64,000 nucleotides of DNA from Phoronis australis. Taxonomy: Eukaryota; Phoronida; Phoronidae. A program made the position numbers and the translations under genes. Shown here one piece after another: positions 46,942 through 58,510 of the stretch; the stretch's first letter is position 1, and every line of letters begins with the position of its first letter. The stretch covers positions 246,811 through 310,810 of the forward strand of contig NMRA01000507.1 of the NCBI GenBank assembly GCA_002633005.1, written 5' to 3'. Under the pieces are notes generated by a model, which saw nothing but the letters and a program-made list of their open reading frames with translations, was not told the DNA's origin and searched no databases.

Positions 46942-48034
46942 CTATTCTTGCTGAATGGAGGACGACTGCTCACTTGCAGCGGACCTTTTGGACTGTGATT
47001 GTTTCATCCAGCAGTCCCTGGTTAAATGACCTATGCGATGACAATTTAAACATTCCATGTCACCCTTGTTTCTAGTCATTGACGAATGAGGAGTCTCTGT
47101 CCTTTGTTCTTCTGTGTTGCTTGGCGGTGCCTGTCTTCTGGCTACCTGTCCCAAGTATTTCTTTGCGAACCCTTTGCCCAACAAACCAGTACAGTGGGCG
47201 TCCATGTACTGTTGAGCAATGGCCGACATCTCGTCTAAGGTCTTCGGTTTACTTTCCCTAAGGAAAACAGACATCTCAGGATGGCATACTCCCAGAAACT
47301 GCTCTTGTATCAGTAAGTCTCTGAGTCCATCATACGTCGTCTCGACCTCCACCAGTTGTGTCCATCGGTCGAAGTACCTTTTCAGTCGTGCCCCGAATTG
47401 GAACACGTTTTCATCCTTTTCAGGCTTGGATTCTCTGAACTTCGGTCGGAACCCGTCTTCGGTTAATTCATACCTGTGCAGTAGCGCCACCTTTAGTTGG
47501 TCATAGTTGTTAATTTGGTCGACGGCATGTTGTTGAATACATGTAAGCCTTTACCTATCAACAACGGACTCGAGTCCACAGCCCACTCCGATTTATCCCA
47601 CTTCTGGCTTGTGGCGAACGTCTCAAATCGGGCTAGGAAGACATCCATGTCGTCGACTCGCTCGTCGAGCCTCGGCAGGTTGGGACGACTGGTACGTACA
47701 CCGCTACTTGGAGCCCCAACACTAGGTGTCGCCTTGAGCTCAATCTGAAGTTGCAGTGTCTTCTGCTTCTCAATCTCAATCGCTTGGGCCCGCTCTGCTT
47801 GTTCCCGTGCAAGCTCTGTCTTTTCCAGCTCTTGCTTATGGGTACGCTCTGCTTGTTCCCGTGCATGTCTACCTTTTTCAGTTCTTGTTTATGCGCACGC
47901 TCTGCTTGTTCGCGTGCAAGCTCTACCTTTTCCAGCTCTCGTTTGTGAGCGCGCTCTTCACGCTCCAAGGCCTGCCGCAAGAACTTCCTTAACTCTTCAC
48001 CGGTATAGCCGAACTGTAGAGACACGGATTCCAC
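46942..48034 (-). pseudogene. Gypsy gag: coiled-coil head, core, CCHC zinc knuckle
   Basis: The N-terminal piece (48,034 down to 47,633) starts MESVSLQFGYTGEELRKFLR and runs into repeats rich in Glu, Arg, Ala and Lys (EREERAHKRELEKVELAREQ), a predicted coiled coil. The core (47,490-46,942) has KFRESKPEKDENVFQFGARL and LLIQEQFLGVCHPEM, and then the knuckle CLNCHRIGHLTRDC (C-x2-C-x4-H-x4-C). Gag packages the element RNA. The pieces lie in different frames, so at least one shift has occurred around 47,500-47,640. Confidence 0.8.
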
Positions 48035-48564
48035 TAATATGGGGATATGTCGTGGTAGTATAGTTGGGGTTACCCGGTTCTTGGTTGAACGGTAGATAGT
48101 TGGCTAACAAGGTAGCAACAGCAAGTCGATGGAGAGCAGCATAAAAACTAACATAGTGGTTGAGTTTCTACTGACACACAAAGTTTATTAACTCTAGCTA
48201 CAACATGTATAGTGAATAGAATTATGTGTGGAATGGGAGTGCAAAACAACAACAATATTGAGAGTTCCGGTGATTTCATCCAACTCATAAACATGAATGG
48301 AGTCTGGACAGCTGTTTGGCATATAGGGTTTCACTAGGAGTGGGCACTGGTCAGTGGCATAGTTAACAACAACACAAGATGTCAGGAATAGTTATATAAC
48401 ATAAACTGTTTTGTTGGGATAGTTGAACGTCATAGGAAGTGATGAAATTTGCACTTGATTAACTTCATGAGAATTCATTCACATTGACTTTAGTAGCTAA
48501 GAGCGATTGTGTCGTGCTTAAAACTGTAGAACTTGCAATTAGGGTTGCCTTTTTGCGGCCTCTT
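48035..48564. other. Flank between gypsy gag and duplication copy 2
   Basis: Should hold the leader and perhaps an LTR of the gypsy element, but no TG...CA boundary or primer-binding site could be confirmed, as the other LTR is missing for comparison. Confidence 0.35.
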
Positions 48565-49046
48565 GGATTATCTACAATCTTGTCATCCCTGTCTATCCTG
48601 TGAATGGTTCTATTAATAGTCATTATGTACTTACACTGCAATGCAATGAATAGGTCAACTTCTCTTGTAAGAGCTTTATGTCTATAGTCCAAAGTTTCTG
48701 TAGCCCAAAGGTTATAATCCCAAGGCTCTGTAGTCCGAAGCTTCGATAGTACAACAACAATACTCGATGTCGGTTCTACGTAACCTTTGGACATATAACC
48801 TTACATCTAGGTTTTTCTGATTTTCGTACTATCGAATCTTCACCTTAGGGCGCCTTCATATTATAGAGGCGCAACCTTGGTAATTTGGTGCCAAAGGCAT
48901 GCTGGACAGCAAGCCTGCAGCCATTAACCATTGGTGATTAGGTGGACAACTGTCAACGGGTGCACCGTGCCCCTTTTGAGAATTGCCTTTGAGTGACGAA
49001 CGCGCTAAATGATTCTGACCTGACAACATTTGTTTGTATATTTTAG

Positions 49047-49269
49047 GACGTTAACTATGTAAAACAGTCTTCGCTCAGTTACATACGCGTTTATTACCAA
49101 GGTGACATGAGACAACGCCCAGATGCTACTAATTTGCAAGGCATTGCCTGTAGCAGATGGTTCTTCAAGTTCAATGGTAACGAATGCTCCAATCCTGGTA
49201 CGATAGCTGGCATTATTTCTGTCCTTTCCTATGATGCTGTAGATTACAACCATCATCATCCCTCTGTTG
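49047..49269 (+). CDS. Alternative exon B4: middle of CTHRC1-like domain (duplicate of exon 10)
   Basis: Acceptor tgtatattttag, donor GTTG|gtgggt, phases 0 and 1 as in exon 10. It is one codon longer: MRQRPDATNLQGIACSRWFF replaces the variable stretch, and the rest (DVNYVKQSSLSYIRVYYQGD, KFNGNECSNPGTIAGIISV, YNHHHPSV) is nearly identical. No own exon A was found between 38,313 and 49,046, so if used it must join exon 9 or another upstream exon. Frame and splice signals are intact. Confidence 0.78.
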
Positions 49270-49912
49270 GTGGGTATTTACCCTTTACATCATTCTTTTG
49301 GTTAATTACTTTGTCTTTTTATGGTGTCTATGTACAGGGTGATTCAAGAATATTACGATTAAATACCGACTTATTTTGGGTAAATTGTTTTCCAAATTTT
49401 CCAAAAGCCTGTCCCTATGCCCTTCAAATTTTGATTCATAGAGTTTGTTCAGAGATGATGATGTCACTGAAAACACAAAGTAAGGACTTGCTCAATCACA
49501 GTTCCTACATGCCTAAAACCTAACCATATGTTGAACTGAGTAGTAAATTCATTTTTATTACTGAGACGACAGTAAGTTAGTTACTTCACCACTCGATTTT
49601 TGTATGATGATCTGTTTTTGACTATTTTTAATGTTTGGTACTTTCCATTAGGGCAAAATGTTCTTTTCTGGTCAAAATTTCTTTTATCCCCATGGAGAAA
49701 ACGGAAGACACTTTACAATACTTTTCAACTGGATACAAAGTCATTTTTCACCTTGGAGAAAAGTGTATTCCACCCAGGTGAGAAGAAGTGTTCATCTTGG
49801 TGTAAAATGATTTTCATTGTGTTTGAAAGTACCAAAAAGCACAAAAATGTGACGTGTTAGTTTAAGCAATTCACAACAAATGACAACCTATTTAAACCTG
49901 TTCGATTTTCAG

Positions 49913-50052
49913 TGGAAGGGCTTTGCAAGTTAGATGCTGGGACATACAACATACGTCTCTATGTTGAATCCTGCAGTGAGTACAACGACGCCGTCACGTG
50001 CTACGAGTCTCCCTGCCGTCTGGTGGCCGAGGAAGTGTTTTTAACAGAATAG
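49913..50052 (+). CDS. Alternative exon C4: end of CTHRC1-like domain and stop (duplicate of exon 11)
   Basis: Differs from exon 11 at 4 of 140 bases, three of which change residues (A to V in DAVTC, A to E in CYESPC, Y to F in EEVFLTE). Stop TAG at 50,050. Same acceptor sequence gattttcag. With B4 it completes a domain of the same length plus one residue. Confidence 0.78.
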
Positions 50053-52275
50053 AATGTCAAACGAGCGTATTACACATTCTGGAGTTATTTGATGGACAGT
50101 TATGTGTTGAATGTGAAGCTGCCGCACATACATTGCAGAAAAATATGTAAAACTTTTAGAGCGATAGAAAACCCTGTTTCAACTTAGTAACATTGTTTTA
50201 AGACTAAAGTTCTACGTCTTATGACTGTGATGTTCGAGGAATGTTTCTGGGAATAGAGACAATTACCCTTACAGTGTTCAGAAGATTGAAGTACGTTTGA
50301 AACCCATAGTACATGCAAAAGTTCAGCTGTAATTGACAAGCGTCACTATTCATGCGTGAACGACAGCCCGCCTCAAACCACTGAGTCTACATTGTGACCT
50401 TTATGAGGACTGTGTATTTTACTAAATGTTGTCATCTCTCTGGGCATGTAACCTTACAAGTCATGTGTGTGGCAAATAGTTTGCGCGGTACATCCAAAAC
50501 AGGATGGCTACCATTAAAAGCGGTTATAACCCAACCTTCCCATTTCTGCCTACAAGAAAACACTTCGTCTGTACTCTTTTGCTCATGACGCATCGCCTTG
50601 ACCAAAAACGTGAAAAATGAATGATACAATGTAGGTGAGACCTTGCGAGACTTTTATGAATCCGAGGCGTTATAGGAAATTGGTACATGGTGCTCAATTT
50701 CCTTAAGAATACCTCACACAATTACTGTACATGGACAGATGTGATACGAACAAATGTAATTTGTGCGAAAAAATTCCCAGTTACGGAACTTTCAAAGTAT
50801 AGTGCGGACCACGTGATGTTACAGTGATGACCTAATAAGAGCGCGAGAAAGCTCTCTAAAAGCGTAGAAATTCTTGGTTATGTGCCTGGATATTTTAGTC
50901 GTGGCCCTCATGTTAAAAAGCTCGAACCGCGCAATTTCATGATTTTAGCATATCCTTCCTTAACGTTCTGTTGCAGCGCTCAGTTTTGACCAAAAAAAAC
51001 TTGTCAGTGTCAAAAATACACGACTCCTTGGCTTCTTTTACCATTATGACTATTTAATTTTGGTTGAGTAAACAAACCTATTCACGTGACTTTTCCATGT
51101 AAGTGGATGGAAAAGCAAGGACAGTTAAAACCAATATTTTTCAAAAGATATATCGACTGGACTGTCAAATGGTTGCAATTATGACAATTCCGGTGTATGG
51201 TTTCATATGTACTTTTGTTCTTTTGTGATAAATAATGTGCACTCCCCACAATTGTCATAATTTTCATATAGTGGTGTTATCCGCTTTGGTTTTCAATAAA
51301 ACATCCAAGAGCGACTGAATACCATTCGTGGCAATTATTTCCCATTTAATCCACAAAACTGCCGCCTAATGTCACCCACCCCATTTTCTTCAGTTTTGGG
51401 GAAGCTACAAAAGCCTCTACTGTGGTCTTAGACATTACGCGATAGTTGCACATGACTTAAAATGGTTGTTTCACGTATGAAGTGATACTGGGCGAATTGA
51501 CTGAAGGAACTGTAATAGGGTATGATGTATTCATTGTGGTAGCTATGTGTAAATAAAAGCTATATGTCTAGTTCCAACAGTAGACCAGTTTTACATGCAA
51601 GTTAGCATGAAGGTGAACTGCTTCATTATTGGAGTGCTGCAAGATGATTTTGATCACAATTGTTTTTTTTTATTTTTTGTTATCATTTTCGGTGTTGTAT
51701 TTTCGTAGTTCGGCAGTGAGTTATATTCATGCAAACCAAAATGCAGTTTATCTTGTAATTTATCCCATACGTGTTGAATAAGTCGAGTGCAATAGGGCCA
51801 TGTGATATTGTTTTCCTTATTGCATTCCTGTGACTACTGCAACAGTGCCCTCTGATATGACGAGGTGGGTCAATGTGGACTCGACGTCGTTAGCCGGTTC
51901 GATCATCAAACTTTCCCAAATAGCTTGAAGTATTAAAATTGCAATTGTATAATTAACACTCAACAATGAGGTCCCAAACGTAACATCTGGTACAAAACTG
52001 TTAATTATGTCTCTTTTTTATTTGCTAAATATCATATCGTTTGCAACTCAGGCCCCGATTCCTCGGTAACTTCAATATCAAATATTTAATTATTTTCAGG
52101 AATTGTTACAATTTCAATGCTTTACCGTTGCTTTCATCTTTGTTGTCTCTTTTGAAGTAATAAATCTTTATATTTAAAGCTGTTTCTTTTACTAGAGAAA
52201 ACTTGTAACCTAACCCGCAAGTACATACATATAGGATGTGATCCGCCGCGTGAACAGTCTGATTGAAGTATTTAA
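50053..52275. other. Downstream part of duplication copy 2
   Basis: No coding sequence. AATAAA words at 51,295-51,300 and 51,552-51,557 are candidate polyadenylation signals; the first is AATGAA in copy 1. Confidence 0.4.
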
Positions 52276-52510
52276 AGGCGAAGGCAACCGTTTTTCATGT
52301 AATTGTTAGCAAAAATAAGGTTCGTTGGTTATCCCAGACATATTTTTCACTTTATTACAGCTTTTCGTAATTCAATTAGTTATTCGTTCTTTACTCCGGA
52401 AGTGACGTTTTGGGAGGCAAGAATTTCTCGCCAATTTCTTTTCAGTCTGACTATGAGAGCTATCGAGTCAGTTTTTGTTTACGAGTCAGTTCTGAGCTAT
52501 CCTTAGTGCT
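52276..52510 (+). mobile_element. End fragment of the THAP/Kolobok-like transposon
   Basis: Starts AGGCGAAGGCAACC directly after TTAA. It then follows the left end of the element at 22,721: GGTTCGTTGGTTATCCCAGA, CCGGAAGTGACG and GAGCTATCGAGTCAG occur in the same order. The similarity stops near 52,500; no right end is seen. Confidence 0.75.
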
Positions 52511-54105
52511 TTTTAGTTTTTGTGTAAAGTTACCTGTAACTTGCAGTGTTTACAAGTGCTCAACTTCATCACACGTTTTTCACTAACCGACCAACAATAT
52601 TGTCCGTGCCCAGTTCCATTCACCGACACTTTTCATCATAGGGGTGACTGTATTACCTGTGGGGCACCTGTATTTCCAGTGTCCAGTGTCACTCACCAAC
52701 ATATTCCACTCTAGGGCAAATGTATTGCCAGTGTCCTGATTCACTCATCCCGATTTTAGTCATAGGAGCAAATGTATTGCTAGTGCCCAGCCCACTTTTC
52801 ATCACTACTCTACCACTAAACTTTTCACTACCGACCAATTATTCTCATTCCTTAAAATACTTGTTGTTGGTTAACTTCCTAGTCTATCTATTGTTATTCT
52901 CTCCATGTTAGCTTTTTTTAACAAGGACTCTAGATGTTTCCATTGCCGCAGTTCTATGTTCCCTTGTATGTATGTATTTAGGAATATACCCATATGTATT
53001 TCTGTACGTATGGCATACATATAGGTTATACAACGTAAGAAGCCCGAGTTCAAATACTTTTGCATATCACGAATCGAGATATGATAACACACTGGTACAA
53101 ACACGTACTTTGTATAACCTATTTATCCTATGCGCCACACTGAGGATTCTTTAAAGAAGCGGGTTTACACAGATTGCTCCTCTTGTTTTGTTGTGGTTTA
53201 TCATCTTTTTTCAATGATCATCGCAGATTGCGTGTCACGTATACGTGCACGCAATATTTTTATGAATGAATTTTTGACACGGCAGTTCAAGTGGTATTTT
53301 ACAACAGCTACAGGCTTGGTGTGCATATCTGCTATTTTCAGTATTTTCGTCAGAGTTTGAGCTAAATCTTTTTCTAAGTTAAAGTCTGCTTACATTTCTG
53401 ACGATTTTTCTTGACTTTGCTGAGTAATATCTGTGCAGGACACGTTGTGGCTGATGCACGTTCAGACACTTCTTAAAAATGCTCCTTACGCGCGGTTCTT
53501 ATCATTTTTAGATAGAAAGTATTCCAAAAATTATCATAAAATTGACAAAAATACAATGTTTACAGCAGTTGCACTTTTTTCGGCTCGACGTATTTTGATT
53601 GTTTTGAGAACGAATTGACTCATATTTGACCGTAAAGAACCTTAACTGGTGTAGTGCGATAGGTGACAAAAAGGAGGCATGCATTGGTAATGTATATTGC
53701 TTTCTTAATCCCAAATATATTGTGGCAAGTTCGAGACTTTTTGTAATTTAAGTGTCCTGCTCAGGTGCAAAATTTCATTGTATATTTAGAAAAATTGTCT
53801 ATAATATTTTTATTTCACTTTTTGTTTAGTTTGAGAACGCATATCTTAGTATTGGAATTTGAAAACATTGCGCACGGAGCTGAACCCTAATTGATGCTAT
53901 ATATACAACTATGTTTCTACTAATTGTAGTGTATTGTGTGCTCAGCAGGGAATTTTGGCGAGAAAGCAGGCATCCGTATTCCACGCACGTTGAATACTGA
54001 AAATCCATATTCAACGCGCGTTGAATACGGAAAAGTAGTTCTTCCATATCAAATCCCACAATACGACCCGTATTTCATGGACATAATATCACACGAATAG
54101 GATAA
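52511..54105. other. No gene recognised
   Basis: AT-rich sequence with frames of 60-77 codons and no recognised family. 52,600-52,800 has loosely repeated CAGTGTCC/CACTCA words. Confidence 0.45.
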
Positions 54106-54900
54106 ATATAGATTATTACATGGCGAAGTCGTTATCCCCCGTTATCTAGAGCCCGAGTGGATTTTGGAGAATTATCGCCCGAGGGGCGTTAGCCCGAGGA
54201 TGATAATGCTCCAAAATCCACGAGGGCTCTAGATAAGGGGGATAACGGCTGAGAACATGTAATAATCTATTTATACCACATACTAAACGAGAAACATTGC
54301 AATGAATCGATTTACCTTTTCTGACTCTCCACGGCTTTGTAACTACTTTCTATGTCAGAGGCCCGGGGTCGGAGGTCGTGACCTTTTAAGAAAAGCCGGG
54401 CTATTTTTGTCAAATAATGCTTTTACACAACACCAATTGAAAACTTAAATATTATAGAAATAAATTGAATTTATAAATTAAGGTTTACCAACTATTATAG
54501 CTTAAAACACGTTTTTTTCACGCTAAGCTTCGACCGGGAAATTATCGTCTGCTAAAGTAGGTTACCACTGATAAATGAATATAATTCTCAAGTCAAAGAT
54601 CCTGACGACACGATACCCGCATTCAAACTGGAGATCGGTGATTTACAAGTAAGAGGACATGAGAGAAAAATTTCACTGAATTAAGATATCATTTTTATGG
54701 AAATTATGTGTCTTATTTTTCGTAGCGTATAAGTACAGTATAATGCTGTTTGTTGAACATGGGATTATTGCCCGTGCTCATTTAAGTATTCTATTTTCAC
54801 TCTTGATGACGTCAGTCGCTGCATGGTGTAGTGGTAAAGTCGGCGACCAACAATTCCACGGTTGTATCTGCCATTTGACGCTAATATTGTGGTATAAAGT
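54106..54900 (+). repeat. Composite foldback/tRNA-derived repeat, inverted partner of 26.9-28.7 kb
   Basis: 54,106-54,680 is the reverse complement of 28,135-28,695. 54,690-54,860 is the reverse complement of the tRNA-derived unit, including box A TGGTGTAGTGG; box B and the palindrome are deleted, joining AACAATTCC to ACGGTTGTATCTGCC. Confidence 0.8.
54111..54267. repeat. Foldback (long imperfect hairpin)
   Basis: GATTATTACATG ... CATGTAATAATC at the ends, with arms including GTTATCCCCC, TCTAGAGCCC and GGATTTTGGAG. Same element as 28,553-28,688. Confidence 0.8.
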
Positions 54901-55532
54901 GTACATATTCTGTACGTCACCTTATGTATATTCTTTGGTTATCACCGCTCCGTGTTAGCTGTGTACTCTCACATCGATTCCCTGTTGTGTGTTGTATATA
55001 TTTTTAGATTACCATGTTATCCAGCTTTCCATGATAGCCTCTTTCTTATATTCGTAGTTGCTTTTACTCCATTTTACCCAAAACAATATACTTTACTCTC
55101 TGTTTAGCTCGCTCTTCAATGAGTGGGCGGATGCATCCTTCTGTTGCGTCTGTGGCACATTGCCACCCATATTTACAGCTCAACATATTACATAACTTTT
55201 GTATTTATCAATACCTGTAGTAGTTTATTTTATCAATTTACCTAAACATCATTCAACAAAGAATGGACTCACCGGAGACAGCCCAAGAGTTGTTATCTCT
55301 GCGGCGAAGGATGTTAAAGTTGAGTTTCCGATGAGTTGCCAGCAGTCACTGGTACGGTGCGCGGCTTTAGACGCTCTGCGGCTGGGTTAAAGATCTTTTA
55401 TAGGCCTAACTATCCCCAATTCCCGTACCAGGATGAATTTCAAAAATAACTTGACTTGGCTGCGTTAGATGTGATATGCGACGTTGATGTTGAAATTGCG
55501 CCATATTTTTTATGTTGATTTCCTTTGTTGGT
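54901..55532. other. Unassigned, contains left copy of a flanking repeat
   Basis: 55,156-55,225 (TTTACAGCTCAACATATTA and TATCAATACCTGTAGTAGTT) recurs in pieces at 56,325-56,427. Confidence 0.5.
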
Positions 55533-55950
55533 TTATAATTCATATATTGCAATGTAGGCATCCTGGGGAGGCTTGGATGTACTTGTGACTGTAAAGTCGT
55601 CAAAATTTATCCATTCCCATGCTGACGATTTAACACAGCATGTGTAATGACCACCCGTCGTGTTTCTTCCATGGTGTTCAATGACTGCTTTTATTTTGTA
55701 GCCGGAGAGATCATACGAGGAAATCTTTGTGTTGATTTTTTCACCATTAGTCGTGGTTCGTAAGATATGAATACAAAGGTATTTTGGCGGTTTTACTAAT
55801 GACCATGTGAGCTGGCCACTGAGACTATTACAGTGTGGGCAACTAATGTCCTCAAGCTGTGCCACAACTCCTGCATAGTTATTTCTTTCCTTAGCTTTGG
55901 GAGGTAGACGGTCAACTCCCAGTCTATCTGTGTTTTTTCCTTTGTTGTTG
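55533..55950 (-). pseudogene. Ubiquitin-specific protease (USP) domain, C-terminal fragment
   Basis: On the minus strand: NTDRLGVDRLPPKAKERNNY, ISCPHCNS (a C-x-x-C zinc half-site), PPKYLCIHILR, SSYDLSGYKIKAVIEHHG, NTTGGHYTCCVK and WINFDDFTV, ending AYIAIYEL and stop. The G-G-H-Y block with its catalytic His and the downstream Asp-Asp box are those of cysteine proteases that remove ubiquitin. The N-terminal half with the catalytic Cys is not seen upstream, where a stop occurs near 55,950. It could be the last exon of a real gene, or a fragment carried by a repeat, since related repeats flank it. Confidence 0.7.
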
Positions 55951-56700
55951 AGCAGTTATTACAACTCCTAGTATGTGTCCTTTTATCTCATCCTCGTGCA
56001 TTTCTTCTTTGTATAGTAGCTTCGGCATCGCTTCGCAGTTAGCGCATGAAAATATGATTATAAAGTATTCATTTTTTATATAAGCTATGCTGCTTCTTTC
56101 TCATTATCACGTTTTGATTCGCCGGCAGGTGGCCCTCTTTGGATTCCCCTATTGCCTTACTGGTATCACGTGATTTTTTGTATTGTTTCAACACTGTGCC
56201 ATTGTATATATTTTGTGGTCAACTCAGAAATTTTAATTCAATTTTTCTATAACCCTCCCTCCCATCCATTTTAAAGCTATTTATTTTGAATTTTCTCATG
56301 TCAATGTCTCAACATATAAAACTTTTGAATTTATCAATACCTGTAGTAGTTGGGCGCAGATTGCCATCCACGTTTACAGCTCGACATGTTATTAAATTTT
56401 GCATTAATTGATATCTGTATTATTTTAGTTTGTCATAATATAAACACCTCAGCAGAAGTTTGGAAATTTATGTTCACTCGTCCCTGTTTTCATTACTTGT
56501 TTATTTAAATTATGTGGCATACCAATGGAAAGATTACCAACAATACCACATTATGACAATGATTTTTTACATGCTGCCAAGGAGGGCTTGGTCTCAAAAT
56601 GAATGTCGCAACTTTCCCTGTTTTTGCCAAGCGGTGTCACCACCTGCGATGCGCTGGTGATTAACTCGGGGGAGGGGGATGGTCCGTGTGCTGCTTTCTT
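55951..56700. other. Flanking repeats, no gene
   Basis: 55,975-56,050 resembles 58,090-58,145 (TTTTATCTCATCCTC, CTTCGCAGTTAGCGCAT). 56,325-56,427 carries the repeat also seen at 55,156-55,225. Confidence 0.5.
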
Positions 56701-57335
56701 GTTCAAGTTTCAATTTGAAATTGAAAAATGAAATCTGAAATAATAGTCAATATTTCATGATTCAATTTTCCATTCTCAAATAAACCACGAAATAATGGTC
56801 AATGTTTGACGTTTCAAATTTCCATTCTCAATTGAGTCATGAAATTGGGAATCGGCGTTCAATATTCTACGACGCGTTTTTCCAATTCCAAAACCGCTGC
56901 AATTAGTTGACAGGCATCTAATCAAAATGCGTCTAACATAATTAAAGATCCGCCCACGCGTCAATCAATTACGTCACCAGTAAACCAAACCTTGATGTTT
57001 CGTAAAACAACACTCTGAATTTGACACTGTCTACGCTTGACGATTGTTTATCATTTATCCAGAAGATGATACAAGAAAATAAAACATTTCAACCAATCAG
57101 GATAGTGTTTAGTAAAGCAACGCTGTGATTGGTTGTAAAGCGTCGGCGGTAAGAGGACTCATATTGAAACATGGAATATTGACAGGTCAATGTTTCATTT
57201 TTCAATTTCAAATTGAAAAATAAAAATATGAAATACGGAATCAAAATTTCATTTTTGCAATTTCAGACTGAAAATAGAACATTGACTTTTGAGTAAATAT
57301 TTCATTTTTCAATTTCAAAATGGAAAATTGAACTG
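56701..57335. repeat. AT-rich block of TTTCAATTT / AAATTGAAA words
   Basis: Many near-palindromic repeats of TTTCAATTTCAAATTGAAAA type at 56,705-56,835 and 57,185-57,330, with inverse copies facing each other. May be the ends of a foldback element around the intervening 350 bases. Confidence 0.5.
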
Positions 57336-57780
57336 GAAACCAGCACACCGATTGGGGATAAAGACCAAATTTATGAGACTCTTGGTGATAGCATGGACCT
57401 CCAGCTGTTAGCAGGCTTGGTATGAATCGCAATTGTGCAAATTGTGTTTGGAGTGTCCAGTTTGCAGCTTTCTTCAAATGGAATGACCCGCATCCAGCCC
57501 AGACTTGAACCCTATCGAACACCTGTGGGACCAAATTTTTTCGAATGTTTATTATGAAAAATGTTTACCAAATCGGACGCGCGAGTAACCAACACAACCA
57601 CTGGGGCTGATTACTGACGCAAGAGTGGAACCCCATCAAACAGCACCGCGTCGCCAGTCTAGTAAACAGCATGTGAAGGTATGTCGCTGTAGTGACTGCG
57701 AATGGTTCTTCAACCTGATACTGAGAAGAATATCAGTGTTGTCTACCAGTCAGTCTATTACTACTGTCTATAACTCAGTT
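57336..57780 (+). pseudogene. Tc1/mariner transposase, C-terminal remnant
   Basis: PASSPDLNPIEHLWDQIF at about 57,486-57,540 is the P-D-L-N-P-I-E-x-x-W block holding the third acidic residue of Tc1-family DDE transposases. A frame change later, LLTQEWNPIKQHRVASLVNS (about 57,610-57,670) and then RYVAVVTANGSST follow, matching the end of such proteins. Stops and shifts show that it is dead. Inverted repeats were not identified. Confidence 0.8.
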
Positions 57781-58144
57781 GCTCAATAAATAAAGTGTTT
57801 TTAGGTGTTGCCAAATTGTCATAAGTTTTTGTTATCATGGAACCAGTCCTGTAATTGCTATTGAAAAAGCTGAATGTTCAAACTTGAATTGACAACATTC
57901 ACTTTGCTACCAAGGTCTCTTTGGCAGCAAAGTTACTAAACACAATGAACATTTTTTGACAGAATGTGGTATCGTTGAAAAGGAGTATGACTGGGCTCTT
58001 CATTAGTATGCAATATGATTTAGTTAAACCAACAACAATGAAAACACGGACGAGTGAATAAAAATTTAAAAAAATATGTTGGGGTGTTTATATGAACTTT
58101 TATCTCATCCTCATGCGTTGTAAACTATCTCTTCGCAGTTAGCG
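57781..58144. other. No gene recognised
   Basis: Short AT-rich spacer between the Tc1 remnant and the dispersed repeat. Confidence 0.4.
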
Positions 58145-58510
58145 CATAACGTTAACCAACTGGTGAGCCGCCATTTGATAGACTGCAACAATTGAATGTA
58201 ACATCGTTAAGACCCGTATCGTCTCCGTCTCCTTGGTGTTCCTCAATGCGCGTTTGGATACTGCATATGGCCGCATCTAAAACACATATTAACAGAATTA
58301 ATTATTTGTGAATAAGATTTTCTTTTGTCCGTGGAGATTGGTTGGACAGAAACTCGTTTCAAAGTAGTCGCGAACTGATTTTTGAAGTGACATTTAAATC
58401 CGTAATTTCAAAAAAACACAAGTTTTGATTTAGGTCGCTTATCGCTGTAAAATGGGCCTTACTCTGTTTAGAAGTCATCACTGGGCTTGGAAGAACTGAA
58501 GAATCGTTAT
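58145..58510. repeat. Dispersed repeat, copy 2
   Basis: Partner of 43,690-44,025 (see there). Here it is not followed by gypsy sequence. Confidence 0.75.

Larger units (their letters stand above)
44026..48034 (-). mobile_element. Ty3/gypsy retrotransposon with order gag-protease-integrase-RT (Gmr1-like), truncated
   Basis: Read on the minus strand: coiled-coil N-terminal gag, gag core with zinc knuckle, protease, integrase, integrase C-terminal domain, RT and the start of the RNase H side. Ordinary Ty3/gypsy elements place integrase last; here it precedes RT, as described for the Gmr1 group. The 3' end is cut inside the region before RNase H, where it joins the dispersed repeat at about 44,025. 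Several frameshifts and stops make it inactive. LTRs and primer site were not identified. It lies between the two copies of the duplicated terminal exons. Confidence 0.82.
48565..52275 (+). repeat. Segmental duplication, copy 2 (contains exons B4 and C4)
   Basis: Direct copy of 36,805-41,661 lacking about 1.15 kb. It ends exactly at TTAA (52,272-52,275), where a THAP/Kolobok-type end begins. Copy 1 has the matching uninterrupted TTAA at 41,658. Confidence 0.9.
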
